A DNA stretch of 64,000 bases from JAFECT01 sp963838235 (GTDB lineage: Bacteria; Pseudomonadota; Alphaproteobacteria; Caulobacterales; Caulobacteraceae), in contig CAWIQJ010000005.1 of the NCBI GenBank assembly GCA_963838235.1, forward strand, positions 806,001 through 870,000, given 5' to 3'. The notes under the pieces were generated by a model. The model searched no databases, was not told the DNA's origin, and was given only the letters and a program-made list of their open reading frames with translations. Shown here piece by piece: positions 10,976-20,716 of this stretch. Position numbers and translations under genes: made by a program. Position 1 is the stretch's first letter, and each line of letters starts with the position of its first letter.

Positions 10976-11410
10976 TTAGAGCGCCGCCGCGATCGCCTGC
11001 GCTGTCGCTTGCAACTCAGCCATGTCCGCCACGCCGCCCGTGCCGTGCGGGCGCAGCGCCTCGCCCTCGAAGCGCGGGATGATGTGAAAGTGCAGGTGGA
11101 AGATGGTCTGGCCCGCGGCCGTGCCGTTGAACTGGGTGATGACGATGCCGTCGGGGTTCAGCGCCTTGCGCACGCCGCGCGCCACCGTCTGGGTCGCCGC
11201 AATCAGCGCCTCCAGCGTCGCCGGCTCGGCGTCGAGCAGGTTCCGGGCGCGCGAGGTCTTGGAGATGACCAGGGTGTGGCCGCGCGCCTGGGGAAAGACG
11301 TCCATGAAGGCCAGGGCGTCGGCATCCTCGTAGACCTTGGCGCAGGGGATTTCGCCGCGGACGATCTTGGCGAAGATGTTGTCCGGATCGTAGGCGCCGT
11401 CGAGGCTCAT
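10976..11410 (-). CDS. HIT family nucleotide-binding protein
   Basis: A 144 aa histidine-triad protein of the HinT class (purine nucleoside phosphoramidase/hydrolase). It has the N-terminal block DPDNIFAKIVRGEIPCAKVYED, a GHTLVISK strand and the catalytic triad HLHFHIIPRF. The length is standard. It ends 13 nt from the convergent TonB-C-like gene and is divergent from the DUF4287/DUF5655 gene. Confidence 0.93.
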   Translation of the reverse strand: MSLDGAYDPDNIFAKIVRGEIPCAKVYEDADALAFMDVFPQARGHTLVISKTSRARNLLDAEPATLEALIAATQTVARGVRKALNPDGIVITQFNGTAAGQTIFHLHFHIIPRFEGEALRPHGTGGVADMAELQATAQAIAAAL

Positions 11411-11472
11411 GCGCGGGTCCTCCGATTTCGCTAGACTGTCCCTCTAACAAGGCGCGCCGCGAAGAGGAAGAG

Positions 11473-12093
11473 ATGCCCCAGACCAAGGCCAAGAAAGCAT
11501 CGCCCGGAGCCAAGACCGGCGTCGAGGGCCTGACCGAACGCCAGCAGAAGTGGTTCGCCACGGCGAAGGCCAACTTCGAGGCCAAGACCGGCAAGTCCAT
11601 GTCGGACTGGGTCAAGATCGCCAAGAAGTGCCCGCATACGGCGCACCGCGCGCGGCTGGCCTGGCTGAAGGAAAACTACGGCCTGGGCCAGAACCACGGC
11701 AGCTTCGTTCTCGGCGAAGCCTTCCCCCCCGAGGGCCCGGGCTGGGACGACGCGGCCGAATTGCGTGCGGCGCTGTGGAGCGACCCGGCGTCGCTGAAGA
11801 TTCTCCAAGCGCTGGAGAAGGCGACGAAAGGGGTGGGCGAAATCCTGCAGGGCCAGCGCAAGGGCTACACGGCGTTTTCGAAGGGCGTGCAGTTCGCAGC
11901 AGTGCGCCCGCTGAAGGGCGGCAAGGCGCTGCTGGGTCTGAAGCTCGACCCGAAGACGTCGAAACGTTTGTCGCCGTCGGTGCGCAAGGAGTCGTGGTCG
12001 GAGCGGTTGGCGTCGGTGGTGGAGCTGGCCTCGCCGAAGGAGGTTGATGCGGAGTTGAGGACGTTGTTCGCGAAGGCGTACGAGAACGGATAG
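11473..12093 (+). CDS. DUF4287/DUF5655 domain protein
   Basis: A 206 aa cytoplasmic protein with a basic, alanine/lysine-rich N-terminus. Residues 20-80 match the DUF4287 pattern (KTGKSMSDWVKIAKKC...RLAWLKENYGLGQNHGSFV). The C-terminal part (from about LWSDPASLKILQ) resembles DUF5655, including KGYTAFSKGVQFAAVRP and LLGLKL. The two domains often occur together in actinobacteria and proteobacteria. Their biochemical function is not established. Confidence 0.8.
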   Translation: MPQTKAKKASPGAKTGVEGLTERQQKWFATAKANFEAKTGKSMSDWVKIAKKCPHTAHRARLAWLKENYGLGQNHGSFVLGEAFPPEGPGWDDAAELRAALWSDPASLKILQALEKATKGVGEILQGQRKGYTAFSKGVQFAAVRPLKGGKALLGLKLDPKTSKRLSPSVRKESWSERLASVVELASPKEVDAELRTLFAKAYENG

Positions 12094-12104
12094 TCAATTT
12101 TTCT

Positions 12105-12249
12105 TCCGCTCATCCCGGCGAATGCCGGGACCCAGATCATATGGCTCTGCAATTCACCGCACTTGGCGCCGTTATAACGCGAGGCACGCCATGATTTTGT
12201 GTGTCAGTGCCTTACGATCTGGGTCCCGGCATTCGCCGGGATGAGCGGA
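12105..12249. repeat. perfect 34 bp inverted repeat with 77 bp spacer
   Basis: The left arm at 12105-12138 and the right arm at 12216-12249 are exact reverse complements over 34 of 34 bases. Each arm itself contains the smaller palindrome CCCGGCGAATGCCGGG. The pair fills the space between two convergent genes and could fold as a long hairpin acting as a bidirectional terminator. The arm sequence has the look of a dispersed intergenic element. There is no ORF inside. Confidence 0.85.
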
Positions 12250-12262
12250 GGTTATGGGGTGT

Positions 12263-13441
12263 TCAGCCGCGCTTGAACGGCGAAAACTCCGCCTCCAGCA
12301 TCGCAATGTCCCGCTCCACCGCCGGGCGTTCCTGGGCGAGGTAGCGCGCCACCGGGTCGCGCAACGCTTTGTCGGCGATGTAATGGGCGGAATAGACCGG
12401 CTTGGGCAGGTAGCCGCGCGCCAGCTTGTGTTCGCCCTGGGCGCCGGCTTCCACGCGTTCCAGCCCATGCGTGATGGCCCAGTCGATGGCCTGATAGTAG
12501 CAGAGCTCGAAGTGCAGGAACGGAACGTGCTCCAGCGCGCCCCACTGGCGGCCGTAGAGGGTGCGGCCGTCCGAGAAGTTCAATGCACCCGCGATCCAGT
12601 CGCCGTCGCGGCGCGCGAGCACCAGCACGATGTCGTCGGCCATGCGCTCGCCGATCAGCGAGAAGAACAGGCGCGTCAGGTACGGCCGCCCCCACTTGCG
12701 CGCGCCGGTGTCCATGTAGAAGGCGAAGAAGGCGTCCCAGTGATCCTCGCCGATCTCGCCGCCGGTCAGGCCGACGATTTCGACGCCGGCCCGCGCGTCG
12801 CGGCGTTCGCGGCGGATGGTCTTGCGGCGTGACGACGACAGGGCGCCCAGGAAATCGTCGAACGTCCGATAGCCGTCGTTCTCCCACATGTACTGCAGGT
12901 CTTCGCGTTGCAGCAGGCCGGCGCGACCGAACGCGCGCCACTCGGGCTCGGTCGGAAAGTTCACGTGCAGCGACGAGGCGCCGGTCTGCTCACACAGGGT
13001 CAGCGCGCCGCCGAGCAACAGCGCCTCGGCCGCGGCGACATCGACGTCGGGCCGCACCAGCATCCGCCGGGCGGTGACCGGCGTGAACGGCGCGCCGCAG
13101 AGCAGTTTCGGATAGTACCGGCCTCCCGCCTGTTCATAGGCCTGGGCCCAGGCGTGGTCGAAGACGTATTCACCCTGGCTGTGGCTCTTCAGATAGAGCG
13201 GCATGACCGCGGCTGTGCGTCCGGCCTCATCCTCGACGCTCAGGTGGCGCGGCCCCCAGCCGGTGCGCTCGACCGCGCAGCCCGCTTCCTCGCAGGCGTC
13301 GAGAAAGTCGAACCGCATGAACGGACCGCCCCCCGCCGCGGCGCAGGCGTCCCAGGCCTCGCGGCCGATCTCGGCCACGCGCGCATGCACCCGCACGGCG
13401 GGCTTCAGGGCAGGGGAGGCGATTTCGCCGTCAGCGGGCAT
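12263..13441 (-). CDS. peptidogalycan biosynthesis/GNAT-like acyltransferase (DUF482, COG3146)
   Basis: A 392 aa protein matching the COG3146 family, a FemAB/GNAT-fold group. Recognisable blocks are FMRFDFLDACEEAG, DHAWAQAYEQAGGRYYPKLLCGAPFTPVTARRMLV, FLGALSSSRRKTIRRER and the C-terminal YYQAIDWAITHGLERVEAGAQGEHKLARGY. It is predicted to transfer an acyl or aminoacyl group in the cytoplasm; no member is well characterised and the name peptidogalycan is inherited. It is the second gene after a RidA gene (41 bp spacing, same strand). Confidence 0.85.
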   Translation of the reverse strand: MPADGEIASPALKPAVRVHARVAEIGREAWDACAAAGGGPFMRFDFLDACEEAGCAVERTGWGPRHLSVEDEAGRTAAVMPLYLKSHSQGEYVFDHAWAQAYEQAGGRYYPKLLCGAPFTPVTARRMLVRPDVDVAAAEALLLGGALTLCEQTGASSLHVNFPTEPEWRAFGRAGLLQREDLQYMWENDGYRTFDDFLGALSSSRRKTIRRERRDARAGVEIVGLTGGEIGEDHWDAFFAFYMDTGARKWGRPYLTRLFFSLIGERMADDIVLVLARRDGDWIAGALNFSDGRTLYGRQWGALEHVPFLHFELCYYQAIDWAITHGLERVEAGAQGEHKLARGYLPKPVYSAHYIADKALRDPVARYLAQERPAVERDIAMLEAEFSPFKRG

Positions 13442-13481
13442 GCGACAGAGCTAAGCGCTCTTTTGCGGCGGGAAAAGAGCG

Positions 13482-13943
13482 TCAGCGAACTTCAATGACC
13501 GCGTCGACCTCGATCGCGAAGTTGAGCGGCAGGCGATAGACGCCCACGGCCGAGCGGGCGTGGCGGCCGGCGTCGCCGAGCACCTCGACCATCAGGTCGG
13601 AGCAGCCGTTGATCACCTTGGGGATGTCGAAGAAGTCCGGACCGGCCTGGACGAAGCCGCCGAGCTTGAGCACCCGCGCCACGCGGTCGAGATCGCCGTC
13701 ACAGGCCGCGTTCATCTGGGCGAACAGGTTGATGCCGCACATGCGGGCGCCCTGGACCGCGGTGTCGAAGTCCACGTCGATCCCGACGGTGCCCTTGATG
13801 CCGCCGCTCGCATCGGTCGAAACCTGGCCGGAGATGTGGACCAGGTTCCCCGAGCGGACGAACGGGACATAGTTCGCCACCGGCGCCATGGGCTGGGGCA
13901 GGGTGATGCCGAGTTGGGCAAGGCGTTCGGAGATCTTGGACAT
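13482..13943 (-). CDS. RidA family protein
   Basis: A 153 aa member of the YjgF/YER057c/UK114 family, whose RidA branch hydrolyses reactive enamine/imine intermediates. It belongs to the longer YjgF-like branch with N-terminal ISERLAQLGITLPQPMAPVANYVPFV and GNLVHISGQV, then GGFVQAGPDFFDIPKVINGCSDLMVEVLGDAGRHARSAVGV. The frame stays open upstream into dinB sequence, but the ATG at 13943 gives the standard N-terminus. It is likely cotranscribed with the downstream acyltransferase gene. Confidence 0.92.
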   Translation of the reverse strand: MSKISERLAQLGITLPQPMAPVANYVPFVRSGNLVHISGQVSTDASGGIKGTVGIDVDFDTAVQGARMCGINLFAQMNAACDGDLDRVARVLKLGGFVQAGPDFFDIPKVINGCSDLMVEVLGDAGRHARSAVGVYRLPLNFAIEVDAVIEVR

Positions 13944-14002
13944 GGGGCATCCTCTGGCGGGTTGGGGCGTCATACCGCCGGGATGAGCGGAAAGTAAGAG
14001 GG

Positions 14003-15276
14003 TTAGGGTCGACGCTTCTCCGGCGTTCCCACCGCCCGGCCGCTGACCACGGCGGTCTTGCCGAAGCGGGCGCGCAGGGTGTCCAGCACGGTTTCCGCCT
14101 TCAACGCCCGTTCCTCGTCGCCGGCGAAGAAGTCGGCCTCTACCGCCTCGCCCTCGATCAGGTCGGCCAGGCCGATGCCGATCAGGCGAAACGGCCGCCC
14201 GTCCGCCTCGCGCTTCAGGAGGTCGCGGCCCTGCTGGAACAGGGTCTTGGCGGTGCGCGTGGGCACGGGCAGGGTTCGGCGGCGGGTGTAGAATCCGAAA
14301 ATCGGTGGTGCGCAGCTTCAGCACCACCACGCGACCGGCGACGCCCGAGCGCCGGGCATGGACGCGCGAGCTTGTCGCAGAGCGGCCAGAGCTCGTCCTC
14401 GAGCTCGGCGAGGGTGCGCAGGTCTTCGTTGAAGGTGGTCTCCGCGCTCATGCCCTTGCGTTCGCTGTCGGGATCGACCGCACGCGCGTCCTTGGCCGCG
14501 GCAAGGTTGGATAGCCGCAAGCCATATTCGCCGTAGCGCTTGACCAGGTCCTTCGGCTCGGCGCGCGCGAGGTCGCCCACGGTTGCAAAGCCGTCCGACG
14601 CCAGGGTCCTGGCGAAGGCGGGACCGACGCCCGGCAGAATGCTCACCGGTTTGGACGCCAGGAAATCCTTCGCCTCGGCCGCGCCGATCACCGTGAAGCC
14701 GCGCGGCTTGTCGAGCTCCGAGGCGATCTTGGCCAGGAACTTGTTGGGCGCGAGGCCGATGGAGACGCTGAGGCCGGTCTCGCGCCTCGATCTCCTTCTG
14801 CAGCCGCAGCAACTGAAACGCGGGCGGGCCGCCGTTGAGGCGCTCGGTGCCCGACAGGTCCATCCACGCCTCGTCCAGCGACAACGGCTGCACCAGGGGC
14901 GTGAGCTTCGATAGCTTGCCCATGATGCGCTGGCTCTCGGCGCTGTACTTGGCGAAGTCCGGCTTGATGACCACCGCGTGCGGGCAGGCCTGCCGGGCCT
15001 TGAACATCGGCATGGCCGAGCGCACGCCGTACTGGCGCGCCACATAGCAGCGGTGGTGACGACGCCGCGCTTGCCGCCGCCGACGATCACCGGCTTGTCG
15101 CGCAGCTCGGGCCGGTCGCGCTTCTCCACCGAGGCGTAGAAGGCGTCGCAGTCCATGTGCGCGATGGAGAGTGTGTCCAGTTCCGTGTGCGCCGCGATCC
15201 GCGGCGAGCCGCACGTCGGGCAGCGTGGGGGTTCGGTCTCACCCCACCACAGACAGTCGCGGCAGATGGCTTTCAT
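14003..15276 (-). CDS. dinB: DNA polymerase IV (Y-family), multiply frameshifted
   Basis: Error-prone translesion polymerase. Pieces in different minus-strand frames line up in order. First comes an N-terminal zinc-ribbon-like segment (CRDCLWWG then CPTCGSPR), as in alphaproteobacterial DinB. Then come the catalytic AHMDCDAFYASVEKRD and PLSLDEAWMDLSGTE, the thumb (LPGVGPAFARTL) and the little-finger domain ending GRAVGTPEKRRP. Frame changes occur near 15060, 14790, 14370 and 14290. Near 14790 deleting one C restores the reading. All motifs are intact, so these look like sequence errors, although a real pseudogene cannot be excluded for a non-essential gene. It starts within 40 bp of the end of the ROK kinase gene. 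Confidence 0.88.
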
Positions 15277-16180
15277 GCGTCCGCGGCCAGAGCCAGGCCG
15301 CGCCGCGCACGCCGGAGCTGTCGCCGCACTTGGCCTTCAGCACCGGCGTCGTGAACACGTCGGTGAAAGCGCGCTCCGCGATCACGGCGGACAACGCGCG
15401 CATAGAGCTCATCCACATTCGACATGCCGCCGCCGAGCACGATGACGTCCGGGTCCAGGATGTCGCAGATCACCGCGAGCCCGCGGCCCAGCCGGTCGAC
15501 ATAGCGGTCGAGCGAGGCGGCCGCGGCCGCGCGTCGCCCCCGCGCGCGCGCCGCGACGATCTGCTTCGCCGCTCAGCGTCCTGCCCGTCGCCGTTTGATG
15601 GTCGCGCGCGAAGCGCGGTGCCGGAGATCCAGGTCTCCAGACACCGCTCGCGGCCGCACCAGCAGCGTGTGCGCGCCGCGCTCCTCGACGCTGGGCCAGG
15701 GCAGGGGCGTGTGGCCCCATTCGCCGGCGATGCCGTTGCGGCTGTCGAGTAGGCTGCCGCTCACGACCACCCCGCCGCCGCAGCCGGTGCCGAGGATCGC
15801 GCCGAAACCACTCTCGCACCCGCGCCCGCGCCGTCCCTGGCCTCGGACACCGCAAAACAGTCGGCGTCGTTGGCCAATCGGATCGGGCGGTCGAGCGCCG
15901 CCTCCAGGTCCTCCTTGAAGGGCCGGTCGTTCAGCCAGACGCAATTGGCGTTGCGCATCCGTCCGGTGGTCGGGGAAATCGAGCCCGGCACGGCGACGCC
16001 CAGGCGTTCGGCGCGGCCGACCTCGGCCTCCACCTGGCCCAGGACCGCCCCCACCGTCTCCACCGCGGCCTTATAGTCCCTGGGGTTGGGAGCCCTGTGG
16101 CGCGCCAGGATCCGGCCGTCCCCGTCCAGGGCGGCGGCCTCGATCTTGGTGCCTCCGAAATCGATCCCGATGCGGATCAC
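15273..16180 (-). CDS. ROK family sugar kinase (fructokinase-like), frameshifted
   Basis: The N-terminal frame reads MIRIGIDFGGTKIEAAALDGDG, the ROK phosphate-binding signature, then GVAVPGSISPTTGRMRNANCVWLNDRPF, typical of the fructokinase/N-acetylglucosamine kinase branch. Shifts near 15800, 15640 and 15390 divide it; downstream pieces include GTGCGGGVVVSG, AGEWGHTPLPWP and DPDVIVLGGGMSNVDELY. It phosphorylates a hexose in the cytoplasm; the substrate cannot be fixed from sequence. The true stop is uncertain: one frame ends LALAADA at 15273, another reads GDSSGVRGAAWLW and runs about 30 nt into dinB. Confidence 0.82.
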
Positions 16181-16281
16181 GCCCGCTTCACCCGCCTTTA
16201 AGAGTCAACGTGAGACAACCATAGCCGAAGAGGCGGCGTCCCATGCGGATCCGCCCGAAAAATGCGATGGTCCGGGTGATG

Positions 16282-16650
16282 ATGTCTAAGAAGGTCCTGA
16301 TCGTCGAGGATAACGAGCTGAACATGAAGCTGTTTCATGATCTGCTCGATGCCCAGGGCTACGAGACCCTGGAGACCCGCGAGGGCTTGCAGGCGCTGGC
16401 GCTGGCGCGCGCAGCACCGGCCCGACCTGATCCTGATGGACATCCAGCTGCCGGAGATTTCGGGCCTCGAAGTCACCAAGTGGCTGAAGGAAGACGACGA
16501 GCTCAGCCCACATCCCGGTGGTCGCCGTCACCGCCTTCGCCATGAAGGGCGACGAGGAGCGCATCCGCGAAGGCGGCTGCGAGGCCTACATCTCCAAGCC
16601 GATCTCGGTGTCGCACTTCCTCGAAACCATCCGGCGGTTATCTGGGCTAG
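16282..16650 (+). CDS. divK: single-domain response regulator DivK, frameshifted
   Basis: DivK is the single-domain receiver that, when phosphorylated by DivJ and dephosphorylated by PleC, controls CckA-CtrA and cell polarity. The pieces read SKKVLIVEDNELNMKLFHDLL, then HRPDLILMDIQLPEISGLEVTKWLKED (phospho-acceptor Asp in LMD), then IPVVAVTAFAMKGDEERIREGGCEAYISKPIS. Single extra bases at about 16412, 16508 and 16641 explain all frame changes. Removing the last one yields a stop at 16648-16650, giving 121 aa. The pleD start follows 12 nt later behind a GGAG, as in Caulobacter. Confidence 0.93.
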
Positions 16651-16661
16651 GGAGCGAGCGC

Positions 16662-18038
16662 ATGACCGCGCGCATCCTCGTCGTCGACGACATCGAGGCC
16701 AACGTCCGCCTGCTCGAGGCGAAGCTCACGGCCGAGTACTACGACGTGATCACCGCCTCCGACGGGCCGACGCGCGCTGGAGCTCGCCGCGCAAGAACAG
16801 CCCGACATCGTGCTGCTCGACGTGATGATGCCCGGCATGGACGGCTTCGAGGTCTGCCGCCGGCTGAAGGAAGACCCGTCGACACGCGCCACATCCCGGT
16901 GGTGCTGGTCACCGCGCTGGACGGCCGCGCGCGACCGCATCGCCGGCCTGGACGCCGGCGCCGACGAGTTCCTGACCAAGCCGATCGACGACATCATGCT
17001 GTTCGCGCGCGTGCGCAGCCTGACGCGGCTGAAGACTGGTGATCGACGAGCTGCGCCAGCGCGAGGCGTCCGGCCGGCGCATCGGCGTCATCGCCGGCGC
17101 GGCGTCGCGGCTCGGCGGCGCCGGCGGCCGCATCCTCATCGTGCGACGACAACGAGCGCCAGGCCCAGCGCATCGCCGCCGAACTGGCCGATCGAGCACC
17201 GGCCGGTGATCGAGACCGACCCGGACAAGGCGCACCTGTCCGCGCGCGGCCCGGTCGACCTGCTGATCATCAACGCCACCGCCAAGAGCTTCGACGGCCT
17301 GCGCTTCGCCGCCCAGATCCGCTCGGACGAGGCCACGCGGCACCTGCCGATCCTGGCCGTCGATCGACCCCGACGATCGCGCGCGGATGGTCAAGGCGCT
17401 GGAGATCGGCGTCAACGACATGCTGCCGCGGCCGATCGACCCGCAGGAGCTGTCCGCGCGCGCGCGCACCCAGATCAAGCGCAAGCGCTACACCGACTTC
17501 CTGCGCAACAATCTCGACCACTCGCTGGAGCTGGCGGTCACCGACCAGCTCACCGGCCTGCACAACCGCCGCTACATGATGGGCCAGCTCGAGCGCCCTG
17601 GTCGACCGCGCGGCGCGCGGCGGCGAGCCGGTCGGCGGCGCTGATGATCGACATCGACCACTTCAAGAAGATCAACGACAGCTTCGGCCACGACGTCGGC
17701 GACGAGGTGCTGCGCGAGTTCGCCGTGCGGCTGGCCTCCAACGTGCGCGCCATCGATCTGCCGTGCCGCTACGGCGGCGAGGAGTTCGTGGTGATCATGC
17801 CCGACACCCAGCTGGCGGACGCCGAGCGCATCGCCGAGCGCATCCGCCTGCACGTCGCCGGCTCGCCCTTCCGCGTCGGTCCGGAGAACGAGCCGCTGAC
17901 GGTCACCATCTCCATCGGCGTCGCCGCCACCCTGGGCGAAGGCGACACCGCCGAGGCCCTGCTCAAGCGCGCCGACGACGGCGGTCTACGAGGCCAAGGC
18001 CGCCGGCCGCAACCGCGTGGTCACGCGCGCGGCTTGAC
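16662..18038 (+). CDS. pleD: diguanylate cyclase response regulator PleD, frameshifted
   Basis: PleD makes cyclic di-GMP at the stalked pole and drives loss of the flagellum and growth of stalk and holdfast. In order: REC1 (TARILVVDDIEANVRLLEAKLTAEYY, LLDVMMPGMDGFEV), a degenerate adaptor REC2 (GGRILIV, FDGLRFAAQIRSDEATR) and a GGDEF domain with DIDHFKKINDSFGHDVGDEVL, the allosteric I-site RAID and active-site GGEEF. Extra bases are visible near 16773, 16885 (probably two), 16930, 17034, 17141, 17188, 17361, 17592, 17629 and 17981. Removing about a dozen returns the length to near 454 residues. All catalytic motifs are intact, so the gene itself is probably functional. Confidence 0.93.
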
Positions 18039-18063
18039 CGGGCGGCCGCGCTCGAACGCGCCC

Positions 18064-19038
18064 TCACATCCCGTGCGGACCGTCATGCGGCGGCGGAGGC
18101 GGGCCCTTGCGGGACGGCATGGTGCAGACCTTGTTCTGGCTGTCCCAGGTGGCGGGTGGTTTGCAGACACCTTCGCCCTTTCCCTTGGCGCCGTCCGACG
18201 GCGAGACGCCGAACGTCTGGGTGAACGAGGTGCGCGGGCCGTGGGGCATGTCGCTATAGGTGCTGTTGGCCTTTTCCGCCGTCGCCGCGCCCTTTGAAGG
18301 CGGCCGCTTACTTTCGACCGTCATAGCGTCGGTGGAGGTATAGGTGATCACGCCCGCGCCGCTCTGCATGGTCGCGGTATCGCCGCTGTTCCTGCCGACA
18401 ATGACGAACTGGAAGGCCACGATCGGTTCCTGAACCCAGGCGGTGGCGGCGGCGGGCATGCCTGGCGGCGGCGCCGGGATGAACCAGTGCTTCGGCGTGT
18501 CCCCCGGCTTCTTGAGAAAGGTGAAGTCCGCGCCGGTGACATTGTCGCCGTGGTACTTCAGCGCGATGGTGAACTCCGCGCCGGCCGGCAGGGTTTGGGG
18601 ACCGGGAAGGTGATTCAGCGGGCCGCCGTATACCGTGGGCAAGTTTGTCGTGTTGAAGTCGTAGGGGCTGGCGAAATATTCGATGGAGGCGCCCAACCAG
18701 GGGCCGCCGTTCTTGTTCGGATTGAAACCCATCACGTACTGGCGCCAATTCGTGTGCGTGGCGGGGGTGTCGGCGGTGTCAGCGTTCAGCTGGATATGAA
18801 AACCGAGATCGTCGCAGACCACGTCCTGGGTGAGTTTGACGGTGACCACCAGTCCGTGGATCGGATTGCCTGCGTTGTAGAGATAATAGTTCGAGCTGCT
18901 GCCGAGGCCGCCCTTGGGTTGGGGCTCCGTCCCTGCGGCGGCGGGTGATGCGTTCCAAGCCATGAACACGCACCCCAGAGCGAGCGCCGCCAAGGTTCGC
19001 GTCGCGCTCCGCGTGGCAGGAGCGGATTGAATGTTCAA
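18064..19038 (-). CDS. exported protein of unknown function, companion of the C1 peptidase
   Basis: The TTG at 19038 follows GGAGG by nine bases and gives a 324 aa product; an in-frame TTG at 19062 is possible. A hydrophobic N-terminus ending NASPAAAG predicts export. The body is rich in Asn, Gly, Pro and Thr (SSNYYLYNAGNPIHGLVVTVKLTQDVVCDDLGFH... WLGASIEYFASPYDF) and ends in a Pro/His tail. I recognise no family. It lies 45 bp downstream of the Tat-exported papain-like peptidase on the same strand, so it may be its substrate, inhibitor or partner; that link is only positional. Confidence 0.7.
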   Translation of the reverse strand: MNIQSAPATRSATRTLAALALGCVFMAWNASPAAAGTEPQPKGGLGSSSNYYLYNAGNPIHGLVVTVKLTQDVVCDDLGFHIQLNADTADTPATHTNWRQYVMGFNPNKNGGPWLGASIEYFASPYDFNTTNLPTVYGGPLNHLPGPQTLPAGAEFTIALKYHGDNVTGADFTFLKKPGDTPKHWFIPAPPPGMPAAATAWVQEPIVAFQFVIVGRNSGDTATMQSGAGVITYTSTDAMTVESKRPPSKGAATAEKANSTYSDMPHGPRTSFTQTFGVSPSDGAKGKGEGVCKPPATWDSQNKVCTMPSRKGPPPPPHDGPHGM

Positions 19039-19082
19039 AAGCAAATCCTCCAAGGCCGGCAATGGCCGGCGATCTCTTGTCG

Positions 19083-20423
19083 CTAGGCCACGTCGAAGGC
19101 GCCGGTGTAGCTCACCGGCTTAGGCGACGCGGCCACGGTCGTCGCGGTGATCGAGACCGTGTAGCGCCCCGGATTGAACGCGTTGTTGCGCTCGAGATAG
19201 AGGTAACCGAAGCGCATCGTCTCCTCGATCGAACCTGTGAAGACGTGGCCGCCAGGTCCGGTCACCGAGAAGTCGGTGATCGACACAGCGCCGTCGCAGT
19301 GAAGGATCATGGGCAGATAGTATTTGCCGCCCTTCTGCGAGCGTCGCGCCTCCCTCAGGAACAGCGCCGGCGCACCCGCGCCGCTAGCGCTCAGCCGGGT
19401 CCCCGACGGCGCCTCCGCGTTGTTCGGATAGGCGACGGCGGCGTATTCCTGCCCCGCGAAGAAGGCGTCGTAGTCATACCAGATGCGGCCGTTGAAACCC
19501 GGATCGTTCGCCGGTCCGGGATTCCACCCGTCGCCGAAACTGTTCTGCACCAGGAAGGCGCCGTTCGTCCCCTTTCCGTCGTCGAAGCCCACGATGCACT
19601 GGCCGTGGCCCGACGGATTGGAGAAGCCGTTGGGCGCCGTGTAGGCGCCGTTCACCAGCGGCGGACTGATCTGGCCGTATTGCTTGGGCACCAGGCCGGT
19701 GAAGGCGATCGCATGCTTGTGGCGGATCAGCGAACGGAAGCTGTCGAGAAACTGCGCCTTCTGGTTCTGGATGCCCTTGAAGCCCTTGTACGAGCCGATC
19801 AGCAGGCGCGACGCATCGGCGGGCAGGTTGCTCACATTGATGCTGTCGATCTCCCCGCACATGGTCGCCACGGTGGTGTCATCGTTCGGATTGTACGGGA
19901 AGTCCGCCGTGCTCGGCGCGCCCGCGCTCACCAGCTGCTGCAGGTAGGGCGTAGCGCCCGAACCGCTGGGACAATCCTTCGAGCCGCGCACGACGTGTTG
20001 CCAGTGATAGAGCCACGCCGCGCTCGGCTCGTTGCGCGCGTTGGCCGCGTCCCACTTGACCTGGCCGTTGGGATGCCGCGCGGCGGTGTAGGCGCCCAGG
20101 CAATAGCCGAATGAGTTCGCCTCGCACGATCCGGGATCGCCGATGCTCGTGGGCGTGCCTTGGGCCATGATGGCGGGCAGATTGTCGAGCACCACGCGGT
20201 TCGCGCTCGCTGGCGCGGGGTCGAGGATCTGCAAGATCGTGCCGTTGAGCAGGTCGGGGTCGAGCGGCTGCAACAGTTTGGCGAACTCGCGCGGATTGAC
20301 CTCTTCGCCGCCCCAGCGGCCGTTCTTCGGGTCCAGGAACAGCATCTTCGGCTTGGCCGCACTCGCGGCGCCCGCCAGGGACGCCATGCCGACGCCCGCC
20401 AGAAATTGCCTTCTTCGCATCAT
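19083..20423 (-). CDS. Tat-exported C1 (papain-like) cysteine peptidase
   Basis: This is a 446 aa protein starting at ATG 20423 (GGGAG seven bases upstream). The N-terminus RRRQFLAGVGMASLAGAASA is a twin-arginine signal. The papain-type catalytic elements are present: GDPGSCEANSFGY with the nucleophile at Cys100, SGHGQCIVGFDD supplying His, and QNSFGDGWNPG supplying Asn. A beta-rich C-terminal domain of about 110 residues follows (FSVTGPGGHVFTGS). It is likely a periplasmic or secreted peptidase; the Tat route suggests folding before export. It probably shares an operon with the exported protein downstream. Confidence 0.85.
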   Translation of the reverse strand: MMRRRQFLAGVGMASLAGAASAAKPKMLFLDPKNGRWGGEEVNPREFAKLLQPLDPDLLNGTILQILDPAPASANRVVLDNLPAIMAQGTPTSIGDPGSCEANSFGYCLGAYTAARHPNGQVKWDAANARNEPSAAWLYHWQHVVRGSKDCPSGSGATPYLQQLVSAGAPSTADFPYNPNDDTTVATMCGEIDSINVSNLPADASRLLIGSYKGFKGIQNQKAQFLDSFRSLIRHKHAIAFTGLVPKQYGQISPPLVNGAYTAPNGFSNPSGHGQCIVGFDDGKGTNGAFLVQNSFGDGWNPGPANDPGFNGRIWYDYDAFFAGQEYAAVAYPNNAEAPSGTRLSASGAGAPALFLREARRSQKGGKYYLPMILHCDGAVSITDFSVTGPGGHVFTGSIEETMRFGYLYLERNNAFNPGRYTVSITATTVAASPKPVSYTGAFDVA

Positions 20424-20716
20424 GACTCGATCTCCCTCAGTGGCGGCGGCTCGCACGGGCGCGGCCGCGTGCATCGTGTCCGAAGCTGTGACTGCGGGGC
20501 TGCTGCGCCCCGACCGATGAACTGACGTAATCGAAGCTCGCCCTGCGCGTTACTGACGCCGAGGCAGGACGCTCAGGCAATATAACCTGGGTTTCAGGTT
20601 TTCGGAAGCATAGAACCGGGACAATCGCCGTTAAAAGTCGAATACCAAGACCTGCACTCAGCTTTGACAGGCGCGCCGAAGCCTTCGAAAGTCATGCACG
20701 CTGAGGGAGACGCAAG

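Noticed and set aside
14003..18038. dinB, ROK kinase, divK and pleD as true pseudogenes
   Set aside because: The indels are single-base and very dense, motifs on both sides are intact, and removing them restores family lengths. divK is essential in Caulobacter.
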